DNA from: Smittia aterrima
Lineage: Eukaryota > Arthropoda > Insecta > Diptera > Chironomidae
Direction of reading: 5' to 3'
DNA length: 64,000 nucleotides
NCBI GenBank assembly: GCA_033063855.1
Contig: CP093831.1
Coordinates: 5,332,001-5,396,000, forward strand
Of the stretch, positions 20,801 through 33,047 are shown piece after piece (the first letter of the stretch is position 1; every line of letters starts with the position of its first letter). Position numbers and translations under genes: made by a program. A model generated the notes under the pieces. The model had not been told where the DNA came from. It saw nothing but the letters and a program-made list of their open reading frames with translations, and made no database searches.

Positions 20801-23800
20801 CGATGGCGGTTCTACGAATGCTCTCCCCAAATTGTTGATGATGAATTTCTTAACTGCGTGAACGATTTTATCGCGGCGAAAAGCCTTCAACAGAATGAGA
20901 GCGACAAAGTCATCAACAGCTGTGAAAGGTTCAGGGAATTTTTCTTCTTCAGGATTCGGCTGATCGTAAAATGATTTCCATTCTTGAATGTTCGCTGCGA
21001 CAGCTTCGTGAAGATTCTTCAAAGCATTTAAACTCCCTGCTGTAACAATTTCATTCCACGAACGATCGGTTAACCATTGCGGAGCTGGATTGGGATGAGG
21101 GTTGTCAAGAGCGACTCCGCCAGTCAAGAAAAACGAAAGAAGCGATTGATCCATTTGACCTCGCGCAGTAATAATTCCAATGCAAAGCGAAAAAGAAAAG
21201 ACGAGTTTGTCTTTCTCGAAAAGAGATCGACACACATTCTCATAAATCGATCTTGTGAAGAATGTGTTCAAGTGAGCTAAACGCTCTTCTAAGACATCTG
21301 CTTTGGGAGCTTTGATGATACTGGTAACAAAGAGATTCAAGAACCAAGTGAGCGAGTATTGATACATTGGTTCAATGCTTGAGAGCTCAGTGATACAGAA
21401 GAACAAGACTGCCGAGTGTTTAGCGACAGGAATGTAAGCTTGACGTGCTGTATCAATTTCAATTTCCGTCGATGCTGCGATAACTTGCTTTGCTTGTATG
21501 TCTTCAGAAAGTGCTTTACTCGAAGTTAAGATGTTAATCGCTGCTTCGTCCTCTAAAATATTTTGCTCAGACGACGACAACACTTGAAGAATTTTCGTCT
21601 CAGCACTGTAAAGAGCATTTCGATTCCTAGCGGATTCAATAATCAACGATTCCTTCTTCTGTTGTAAATCTGGACGTTCTTGAATGACGACGGTTGCCAA
21701 TAGTTGCTCTCTTAAGCCTTGTTCAGTTATCATGAAGTTGAGAAGAGTAACCATGACTGCAGTTTCAGGGAGATAATGAGGATTCCTCATGCAGGTTGTC
21801 ATATAGAACCGGAAGTCGTTGTTGTACTCAATTAATTTGTCACCAAATTTGATCATGTTCATTCCTTTCTGTTTGATGATGTTACGTTCAAGAATCGATG
21901 TGAAGCCACTGTCGATCGTTTCCCCGACATTTTCAAGCAGAACTGGTTTCCCTTTCATGATTGCTTCATTGACTACGTTCATGTAGTTAGCGTCTGTCTG
22001 TTGAATCACTTTGAGGTCATTCTCTTTCTCTGCATAAAAGGAAAACAAATATGAATTATAAAAAATAGTCTGCAAAACTTCTTAGAGTCTATCGTAATTC
22101 ATTTACCAAGATTCTTGATCCATTTGTTTGCCTAAAAAAAATTTTCGTTGAGCAAATTTCAATTTAATTTAGATCAACTTACTTGTCCCTGTGGATCTAT
22201 CATAAGACACCATCGTCTCGAGTTCGCCACAATTATGCTGTTCTCGATTGAGAAGTTGTCAGAAGGTAAACCGCAAATCGAATTCTGACGAATTTGCATC
22301 GGATTTCCAAGAATGTTGGCGAGAGAAAATTTCTCTGTGCATGGAAGTCGCTTCTCAAGGCAAAGCTTATTCCAATCGCGAAGAATTTCATTTCGAAATT
22401 CAGTTGAAAAATATCCAAGATAAGCGATGCATCCAGCTCCAAGAAGAACATCGCCAATCACATTGCCAAGACTTTTGTGTAAGTTAGTCGCATTCTCAGA
22501 CCATCGATGCTTTTCTCCTCCAAGACCGCCAATCAATTGCTCAGCTCGAACAAGTTTCTTTTCGCAATTATCGATCTCATCTTCCAGTCGCTTCTTCTCT
22601 CGAGATTTCTCTGCGAAGCTATCGTTGAGTGTTTGAAGTTTATCGAGAATTTCTTGCAATTCTGCTTTCTTCGAATTTAGTTTCTCCATTTGAACTGCGA
22701 GATCATTTTCAGCTGACCCCAAAGCGATTTTCTTAGGTCCAACAATTTTAATGACGCGATCGTAAACATCCATTGCTCGAATCCAACGACACAAACCTTC
22801 GCAAGCTGTCGATACTGCTTTGATCTTCTCAGGAACGAAATCACGATCGGAGATGTAAACTTCACGAATCTTCTTCATAATAGAAACGGGAATGTTGTCT
22901 TTATCAAACGTTTTCAAACTTTCAAGGAATTTCAAGTCCCCAAGCATTTTAAGTGAAGATCCCCAGTAATCGTCAACCATGTGTCCCATGGCATCGGGTT
23001 TTCGATCAGGTTTCAATCCTTTCAGAACACAAACAGCTTCAAGAACAAGTTTAATAGCAGCTGGTGGATTCTTCATTGATTTCACGACAGTAATATCAGC
23101 TGGCTTGAGCGTGTCCAATGCTGAGAGAGCACTTTCGAGAGCTGGAACAGCTTCAGCTAAGTCACCTTCACAATCATCTCGAATTGCTTGACTTGTAGCA
23201 GCTGCTTCATTAGCAGCGGCTTCATCAGCTCCCACAACTTCTTTTTTCTTCTCAGCTTCTGCTGTATCACGTTCGATCTTTACCATGATTTTCTCTGTTT
23301 CATCAGACGTGACCTTGAGTTGTGGTTGTAGATCCTGAAGCTTCTTTTGCATAACAGAAACTTGTCCAGCTGCAAACTCCAATTTCTCCAATCCAGTTGT
23401 GTAACGATCTCTCTGCATTGTGATGTCAACGAACGTTTTCTTGTAAAGAATTTTGAAAGATCGCAGCATCTCGAGATAAGAAGTCGGGGTCACATAATTT
23501 TTTCGTCCATGTTCACGATAGAAATTATCACTTGCATCAGAGACACTCGTTTTAAACACCATGACCATCTCAACAAGCTTTCTTTCAAGTGGTGTGAGCT
23601 TTCTCTCTTTAAGTTTCGCGTCGTCATCAGCAGAAGTTACTGATGCAATTGAAGAAATCGAGAAAGAGTCTTCGCTTCCAGGAAGATCCATTGACTTCAC
23701 GAAGTACTCGGCGACTTTCTGTAAAGCATCTTCCGGCCATGACGTGTACCAATCGATTGTACAGCAATTCACTAAAGAAGGATAAACTCGAATTCGATTT

Positions 23801-26800
23801 TTGAACGAATCGCCAATTGGTGAAAATGCAAGAGCAAAATGAAGCGATTCTTTGACGCGATCGATGAACATTCCATACAACGCAATTGGAGTTGTCTCCA
23901 AGACCTTCCCAGAAGCTTTCGCAACTGCTTGCATCTTCTCAAGAATATTTGTCTTCTCATCCGATTGGAATAAGTTCGGCAAGTCACCAGTGTTCAACAT
24001 CGAGTTAATGTCTTCAATGAATGATTCTTCTTTAGCTTGTGCATCGCTGAATAAGAAAACCGTCGGCTTTGACTCAATTCCTGCGTGAATAAGAAGCTTC
24101 TTCATGTCTTCACGCCACTCATTAAATCCATAACCTCTTGTTACTTCAACTTGGAAGAGCTCAGCATCGTTAATACTCGCAGCAAGCTTTACAGCTGATC
24201 TCCTTCCTGATCCTCCAAGACCAACAAGTAAAACATGTCCACTTGGCATTTGAAGAAGTCGTGACACTCGAGAAATGTGTTCAATCGCAAAACGGAAGAG
24301 AACGAGATCCATCGGAGAGTTTGAGAGCATGTTATACTCATTCAAGTAATACATCATGTTCTTCTCAAGTTTCGGCCAATTATCAACCTCATCGTAAATC
24401 TTTGGATCTGCATCTGGTTCCATGTAATTTCCGAAAAGCAAATCGCGAATGTGTTTCTCTGTAACTTTCTCACCAGGTAACACGCGATTTCCGAAAGCTT
24501 GCTCTAGTTTGATTCTCAAATGATTTGTGCATGATGACTCGACGAGAGTTAGAAGTTGCTCTCGGTCTCTCGAATCAATTAAACGATCGTAGAATACTCG
24601 ATAGACTTCGTGAGTGTATAAACGAACAAGCTTTTCAGCATCTCCAAGCTTTTTAGGCGGAACCATGACCATTCCTTGATAAACTCTCGTGACGTCTCGA
24701 AGTGAGAATGTGTAATGACTTTTCGCAGGTGTCGGGAGATAACACTGAATTGCGCCTTTGTAAACTTCGACGACAGCTGCAGCGAGATTCTTCGACAATC
24801 GACTGACAACGTCAGAATATCCTCGAGCGAAATGCCACTCGCCGATACTTGAAAATATTCTCATCAACGTTGACTCTTCAAATGAGTCAACAGCCACACA
24901 GAACATGTGTCGAGAGAGACGCTTTGGAATAAAGTTACTGCCTCCCGGCATTCCCATGGAACCAATCAAAAGCAAATCAATCAACTCCAATGCAGTTGTA
25001 TCATTCAAATCTGACCATTGACCATGATCCAACCATTGACGAATTAGCTCGAGGGGACCTTGTGATCCGTAATTGTCGCGAGCAGGCATCGCGACGTCGT
25101 CAACATAATTTATGCAATACTTTCCAACTGGAGGACCGAATACTCCTTTGCGCCTTCTGTCAAGCTTTGACATGATTAAATCTTGAACTTGCTGAGCTGA
25201 AGTTCTTGCTGAAAAGTTCACAGTGTTCAAAACAAATTTATCTTTCGGAAGTTCCTTCAAGAAGTTCAGAATTGTCGCAGTTTTTCCTGTTCCAGTTGGA
25301 CCAACGAGAAGTAAAGGAATTCCATTCATAACGCAATGGTTCGCCCAGTAATTGATGCAACCATTTTCTTTTGTCGGCACCATCAGCTCAGTCACATTCG
25401 CGTCGATAGGGAACTGACAATCTTCTGACTTCAGCCAAGGCCACCAAGTTTCAGCTTCGTCGAATCGATAGTCCATGTAATTCATTTTCTCCGGATACAT
25501 TTGACCACGATTAAGTGAAAAGTTCTTCGGCTTGGGAAGACTCTCATTGCCACCATAAAGAATCTTTCTGAGAACTGCTTCCATTTGTTTTCTTCCTTCA
25601 ATCGTCAAGTTCGATCCGTAACCCCAAGCATAGCAGAACAAGAAGATTTGCTGGAACCAAACTTGATTGTAGTTTGCGTGTTTTGTCAGGAAATTCATGA
25701 AGAACGTTGACATCATTCGATACATTTGCATTGACGAGACGCTGATGACTGTTTGACAAGTCTTGAGAGTTTCGAGAGCTGGCGGGACGAGCCACTCGAC
25801 AAGACTTTCGTAAAGTGACATGTAAATCTCAGTGACTCCTTTGTCTTGCAACTGAAGCAAGAACGTTTTGTGAAGAGTCTCCCATCCAAGTTGCGATGGT
25901 TCCATGTAAATCATTCCACAACGTGAGACTGTAGCTGGCGATGCTTGTTCGAGGTCAGCGGGTTCAAACACGAGATTCATTTTGTTTGTCATTTGAATAA
26001 TTTCTCCAGACATCAAGCAAAGCTTCTTGTTATCGTCGAGAACTGTGTTCAAGTTTTCAATCCAAACTGCGTCAACCGGTCCATCAAACACAATCCATTG
26101 ACGTTCAGGAGCACTTGAGTAAACCATATCACGGAAAGTTGTAGCGATGACTCCATCTGACCATTCGTGAGTAACAGGATCGAAGCAACCGTAAAGCTGT
26201 GCCATCGAAACTGACTTTGGGTTGATAACACGGAAGTTTACGGCAAGCTCTTTAGTTGAAGCCTTGAAATCAGCTTTGACTTCTTTGAGAACTTCAGCAA
26301 GAAGTTGATAAGCTGTTGTCTTGCCTCCCATTGATTCTCCAACAATCATCAGACCATGACGAACCAAGAGCATTTCATAAATCTGAAGAACTTTCTCAAC
26401 AAACCATGGAGTTCCTTGAAGTCGTTTCTCTTTGATTTTTAAATCTAAATGTCTCTTGATGTCATCACGCATCGGTTCGGGAATTTCAACTCCAGGGAAC
26501 AAGTCTTTGTAGATTCCTTGGAAGAGCGGGACATCTTGTTGTAAGAACTTTGGTAAGTTCACGTCGATGATAGCTCGTAGAAGAATTTTTTCTTCAGGGA
26601 GCTCCGGATTACTTCGTCTTAAAGCTGCTGAAGCAAGAAGAACTGACTTGACAGCACGCATTCCATAATCATAATGATGTTGTGATGACAATTGCTCTGA
26701 GCAGAGCTTGTATGTGTGGACAATCTTGTGAGCCAACTCACGAGCGTTCTCAAATCCACACGAGTATAAAGTAATTTCGCCAATCATTCCGTAATCAGGA

Positions 26801-29800
26801 ACCATCATCGCACAAGTTCTGAAAAGAACTTTAAGGTTGTCGGGAAGTTCGGTTCGACCAGCATAGCCAGGATTCATCGTAATGAAAATATTACAAGTTG
26901 GATCGAGTTTCAATGTCGTGTCTTCGAAGACAAACTTGACAGAATTCTTTTGAATCGCTCGTTGAATTGTGAGAATTTGTTGAGCAACAACTGATAAGAC
27001 TTCTAATTCGATTCGGTTGAATTCATCGAAGCAAGCCCATGAGCCTGATTGTGCTAAGCCCTTGAAGAACTTTCCGAGAGCTTTGTAGTCTAAGCCATCG
27101 CTACAATTGAAAACAACGCATTTCTTTGCGACTGCTTTAGCGAGATCTTTACAAGTTTCTGTCTTTCCGGTACCGGCTGGGCCTTCTGGAGCTCCACCAA
27201 GATTTAACTTCAAAGCTCCCATTAAAGTTCTGAAGCATCTGTCAGTCAATGGAGTAATAACGAGTCGGGAAGTGTTTCCCAAATATTCCATGCCGTACTC
27301 GACGTCAGTTGTGACCATGCAAACAGAAACGTATCCTTGCTTTTCTGGACTTGTTCGCCAATAGTAGCGCATTTGAGAAATCCAATTGAATTCAGCAACT
27401 GCCATGACATTTCCGTTGATTAAGAGACTAACGATATCTCTGGCATGAACGTCGAGGACGATCAAAGCTTCAATCGTAAGTTGAGCTCCTGCGCTAAGTT
27501 TCCCGCGAACCAAGTCAACTAAATCAAGAATCTGATCATTGCACTTCTCAAGATACATTTGCTTCTCGTTCTTTTCAATTGCTTCTTCAACCTCTTGAGT
27601 CCAACTCATGCAAGAGACACACGAGACGACTTGACCAGGCCATTTGAGAACCCACTCCTTTCGAATCTCTGAGAAATATGATTCAGCAGCTTTGAAAATT
27701 TGTTCCTTTATGCTCTCGATCATCGTTGTCTCAACATCTTTCAACCATTTCTCGACGAGTCCATTGGCTGATGCTGGATTGATTTTTCTCGTCATTTGCA
27801 CAACTTCACCTTCAGCTGAAACAATTGCGATGATTTCCCCGTTGTGATCAAAATTCAAAGCATGAATCTGAAAATGAGGAAAGAAATTAGAAATTAAAAT
27901 CAAAATGACTTTTTGAAGTAACTTACGCCTTCAAAGCATTTCTTGAGATGAGGTTGAACTCTTAATGGATCTTTAGTTTCTGCAAGGATCTCAAGCAATT
28001 CATCATTCGACAGGAAGAAGAATCGTGCGAAGAAAAGTCTTTTCTTTTCCAAATACATGTTGAGACCTTTTTGAATTCCTTCGAGCTCTTCGAATCCTGA
28101 TCTCAACTGTGGCAACATATCAGGGAAGTCTGTTGTTTGAATGACATGAGAGTCGGCGACTGTGTGAGCCATGATTTTTCTAAACATTCGGTCGACTTTC
28201 TTGAAGTTTCTTCCTTCCGTTGGCATTTGTCGTAAAATATCTTCGGAACCAAAAATTGGCTCAAGATACATCCAAGTCGATTGAACACGCAGCCAAACGT
28301 CAAGAATGTCTTGCATTGTGATCAACTTGTGTTCCCAGTCTTCAGCTCTTTGGCCAAGGGCAACAATGTAAGGTGAACTTCTCATTGCTTGAGCTTTGAG
28401 AATGTGATCATCGAGAAGAGCTTGAACGTCGTCGAGACTTGCGAGGATGTAAACATCTGAATCGCGATAACGAGTCACATCAAACTTCATATCAGTCCAT
28501 TCTTCTTGCATGTTGATCAGTTGAAGATTCAATTCGAATTCTTTTCCAGCTGCGTTCGATATCTCTTCGAGTTTATCTTGAATTCTTACGATATCGAGAT
28601 CAACCATCGTGCTGAGCGAAGGATATTTCTTTGGATTGATTGTTTCACCAAGTTCTTGTGAAATTGTTTCCCAATGACGATCAACGAGTCCTTGTCGACA
28701 AATTGATTCGAGAATCGGAATGTAAACACGAAACTTGTCAATCTTGAGTCTAATTTGTTCAGCTATTCTCTTGGCGAATGGATTCGATGCCAATGCCTTC
28801 GTCAGCTTGTAAATTATCTTCGACATCTCATCGACTTCCTCACGAATGTTGTCTGAGTTAAGTCCCACGTACTTTCCATAATACCAGACCTCGTAGCACG
28901 ATTCGAAATGATACGCTGTATGCCAAAGCTTCTCGACCGGCTCCATCTTCTCGATTATCTCGCCAAGAATGGGGAAGAATGATTGATCAATTTGTAGTAG
29001 ATTCTCATCGACATTAATAGCTTTCGCTTCTTTGCTGCAGTCATCGAGCGTTCTCATGAGACCGTCAACTGTCGCGACTTTCTCTTTCAAATCATCAACC
29101 GAGAGAACTTCACGAACGTCACGTAAACGAAACGAGTCCATTTTCTTCTTTTCGGCAATCAGGTATTGCTCGAAGTTTGCGCGACGTTCTTTCAATGCTG
29201 TCTCGAGATTCTCACGAACCACAGAGAGCCGAGCACCCGATAAATCTAAGACTTTTTCCAACTCGCTGGGCCACAAGAACAGACGCGAATTAAGATTTAT
29301 GTCTTCCTCTGAAAGCGGAGAAGAATTATAATCAAATTACGTGAAAATTTATGATTTCTCTTACGTGTAAGCGATGCATAAGTAAGAAGAAACATGACAC
29401 GCTCCTTCACCAGCTGAATCTCGCTCTTCAGTCTGAACAGCTTGTCTTCTCGACAAACGACAAGATAATTCTGTAATGCCACAACTTCCGGCGTTTCTTT
29501 CGGCCTTTCACCAGAGTTTATTGACATCTCCTCGAACTCATCGCACATCCTGCGGTTCTCAACTTGATTCAACGTCACAAAGTAATTGGTCACAAAGTTC
29601 TTTAGCTCACGCACGAGCTTTTCGAGAACTCGATTAACGATCCTGTTATCCAACATAAAGAGGTTCAATGGGATGAAATCACGAAGATAGTAAATTCCAT
29701 GTAACAGTTGATTAAACTTTTCCATCAGCTCCTTGAAAATCTGCAAAGATGGAGAAGAATTTCGATTTCTGTTTAAATCCCTGAAATGTCTGTCATCTGA

Positions 29801-32800
29801 TAATCGTCTTTTAAATTGAAGCTTTATCAACTCCCAGCAAATTCTTTTAAGTGACGCAATTGATGATACGCACACACAAATACGATCGAGAGTTTGCAGC
29901 CCTCCCGAAAAAAAAGAGGCGAAAAAGGCATAAAAATAAATCTCTTATCAGATGTGACAAGCTCAATGGCAAATAAATTATCGTGCGGGGAGAGAAAGGT
30001 TCGATAGAGATGCTGAAATCGAAAATCACTTAATTTATCAGCAAGCAGAGGCAGAATTTCTGGTCGATTTAATTCTCGCCAGCCTGGGCTCGCTGCGAGC
30101 TTTGATTTCTGAACTTTCGACTCTCACCTGCAATGACGGAATCTCACGGAGCGAGAAAATGCTTTCGGTGATGTGCTTCATCTTGCTTGCGAGGATGGGG
30201 AAATAAAAGCGGTACATTGGATAAAGATAAGTCGTTGGGCCAGTTTGATTGGCTTTGACAATCTTCTTAATTTTCTCGTAAAGCTTCAACATATCGACGT
30301 GATCCTCGGAGATATAATGGAGATGGCCCATTAGCTCCTTCTTTTGCGTCATGTAGCACTCAAGACGAGGAATCTTATAGCCGACTTTGAGGATTTTCAC
30401 GAAATAACTTTTAAACAAGTCGGGCAGCTCCTCCATGTACGGTTCGATTATCACTTTCCCGCTGTTGTTGAGGATGAACGAAGCCGAACGCTCTTCCAAT
30501 ATTGGCTTTTCTGTTTTTAGCTCCATCGACAGAATGTTGGGATCGTCTTCGTCGATTTGATACAGCGCGGAATCTTTCTCAGACAATTCGTCGCCTTCTT
30601 CTTCGTGCTTTCCAACGACAGATACAATCAACGTCATGAAGGGGCGACGCTTCAACTTTGAACTTTTCGGATTGTACACGTGCAAGAGATTGCCGTGTTT
30701 GTAGACTTCTATTGTCTCGGCGAGATGATCTAAGCTTCGCTTTATAAGTCCTTGAAGATGCAATGATAGCAAAGCGTGAATACAATTAAATAAGATTTGT
30801 GCTCGACCACCATGAGGAGAGTTCCGTGACACCAAATCTCGCCAGTAATCTTGCATCGCCTCGACTAAGTCCGCAATACGAGGCATCCAATCATTGACGA
30901 GAATCTGCAAAATTGAAAAATCTTTTTGTTTAACAAGAAAAGAAAATGCAACGAAATCAGAAAACTTACATCTCTCGTAATTTTACAACAGCTGTTGATG
31001 ATTTCGGTGATATTCTCGGCATGATAGGGAATGTCGCCTTTATAGAATTTCGCTGTGTCGACGATGAGTAGATCGTGATAGAGATTTCGCCACAAAATTT
31101 GAATTGCTTTCAGAACTGGATGATTCACCATCAAAACTTCTTCCAATCTATTTTTCGCTACTTGAGCTGAGCATTTCCAAGGAACTGGCGCCTGTATCGT
31201 AACAATGGGGAAATCTGGTGGCTCCAATTCGAGTTGAAGCCGTTTCTTCTCAACTTCAGATTGAAGGATGTAGCGCATGAATCCGCGCTTCGAATGAAAT
31301 CTATAATCTTCTTGGAGATCCATTAGCAAACAGATTATCATCACAGCAACATCACGTCGAATCTTATTTTCAGGATTGAAGAGGAAGTCCATGAATATCA
31401 CTTCACGTTTGACATTCGGCCAAAGCTTCTCCTCGTCGCTGATGAACTTAAGAGCTTTTTTCCACATTACATTTCGGTAGTCAACGAGTTGAAGTATTTT
31501 CTTAAAATACTTTGATGGATAAGTTTCAATCTCATTTACCGAAATTTCGTCGAAGAGATTAAGTGTTCGTTGATAAACTTCGTCTGTAAATAAAATCGAA
31601 GAACGTTTGAAGTTGTCGTGAAAGCGTTGAACGATTTTAAGTCTTTGCTCGTCTGGATGCGTTGGCAAAAGAGCCTGAAGATATTTAGACTGTTCAAGAT
31701 CCTTCGCTTTGAGTCGCTTTAAGAATTGTTCGTTGCTTATTGGTTTCTTTCGCTTTTTTGGCTCTGGAGGAGGCGCGGGAGGTTTGCTCAACTGAAAAGT
31801 ATGTCGCAGATTAGACTTTCTCGAGAAATTAATCATGGCTTGTCTTACCAATTCCTGAAGCGTCGGATAATGATATTCGACTTTCGGTTCCTTGAGCATT
31901 TGTTTCTTCTTCTCATCCTCAAACTTTTTGATGTTTTTTGCTATCATTCGGTCGATGTACGCTTGAACTTTAGCAAGTTCTTCCTCTGATTCTCGTAATC
32001 CGCGTAGCTTCTCGTACTCCATTTGATAACTAAACGGTTTCTTCGATTTTTGAAAACGAGTCCTTAGATTCGATGCTCGCTGTGATTTTTTGTTAAGAAT
32101 TGAGTCAGAGGGACTTGTGTAGAGACGAAAGAATTCCTTAGATCTCAATGCGGCTTTTGTGCGAGCCATATTGTGAAACACTTGCATTCGTTTATTCTTG
32201 TAAATTGTCACAAGATGGTTTGTGACTTTGTGAACCCGAGCAATCGAGCTGTCACCATTTGACCAAAAACTTGACCTCATTGAACCTTTGAATGCAAAAT
32301 TAGGAGCGGTCTCTTGACCAATTGATTGGAAAATGTCTGGAAGTTGAAAGCCAACAGTACTTGGCTGTCCATTTCCTTTTGGGGCTGCATACAAATCAAA
32401 ATCACGCAGAAACTCATCAGACTTTGACTGCTTGAATTTACCTGAAAACAGTAATTGAATCGAATAACGTCATTAAATTGCTTTTGGATTGTCTGAAATT
32501 GATAGTTAATTAATTAAATTGAAAACACTTTAAATCAATTTACTGAGAACTCGAGTTTGTTCAGAAGTTTTCACAAAGCAATTGACGAAGAGCAATTAGA
32601 CGTCAAACCTAAGCATATTTAGAAACCTTGAATCATTTCAATGCTTTTGTTTATCTCCAAGACAACGATTACCGGCGTTTTCTTTGGGAAAGATTCTTTA
32701 GGCAAATGAGCTCTTCTGAGAAGAGAGACGAGAAATCTTTAGTTTATTACTTATTTGTTCCAAGATGAAAGGTCTGGCTGGGTCCAAAGGTAAATCATCA

Positions 32801-32880
32801 AAAGTGTACTCGAACTTGTAGAAAGGAGCTTCTTCAATAGACCGCTTCTGCTTCTGGAGAGTTCTTTTGACTTTCTTCAT
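17842..32880 (-). CDS. Axonemal dynein heavy chain, inner-arm type (DNAH3/7/12-like)
   Basis: Motor subunit of the ciliary/flagellar axoneme; ATP hydrolysis drives microtubule sliding. Exons, minus strand: 32880-32751, 32441-30970, 30904-30128, 29740-29365, 29308-27927, 27867-22183, 22131-22107, 22029-20676, 20625-20146, 20017-19926, 19854-19767, 19548-19389, 19317-18691, 18147-17842. They sum to 12954 nt, 4317 residues, with all phases consistent. The start is the ATG at 32880 (MKKVKRTLQ), as the codons before it open only with GTG. Domains: N-terminal tail 1-900; linker about 900-1580; AAA1 with GPAGTGKT at 1608 and Walker B CFDEFN at 1658; AAA2 GESMGGKT at 1889; AAA3 GPTGTGKT at 2235; AAA4 GLGGSGRRS at 2595 (Lys to Arg, usual in this class); stalk coiled coils and microtubule-binding tip about 2870-3170; AAA5 and AAA6 to about 3950; C-terminal domain ending ERRGVLATTGHSSNFV. 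The single-headed inner-arm subclass is likely, but the exact orthologue is uncertain. Confidence 0.96.
18148..18690 (-). other. Last intron of the dynein heavy chain gene
   Basis: A 543-bp intron, long for this gene, with donor CTTAGG|GTGAGA and acceptor TTTCTCATAG|GGT. The minus-strand open frames inside it (18148-18348 and 18281-18613) are hydrophobic AT-rich reading without family features. Nothing else is seen. Confidence 0.8.
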
Positions 32881-33033
32881 TATTTTTAAATCTTTTAGCA
32901 CTTCTCGTTTTCAATTATGAAATTGATTGAGTTTTTCTACTAAAATAGTTTGCTGAGATTCATTTTATTAATTTGCTTTCTGAAAAAATCAAGTCTGGGA
33001 AAAAACAACTTTTGTATTCACAATCATAACAAG

Positions 33034-33047
33034 TCTACCATGGAGAC
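33034..33047. promoter_or_regulatory. Possible RFX X-box upstream of the dynein heavy chain
   Basis: TCTACCATGGAGAC agrees with the ciliary X-box pattern RYYNYY-N2-RRNRAC at every position except the first. It is part of a near-palindrome around CCATGG, about 155 bp upstream of the start codon. RFX factors control axonemal dynein genes in Drosophila chordotonal neurons. A one-off match to this loose pattern is common by chance. Confidence 0.3.

Noticed and set aside
22233..27847. Many plus-strand and shifted minus-strand frames over the dynein exons
   Set aside because: They are shadows of the long dynein exon; only the dynein frame carries family motifs and consistent splice phases.
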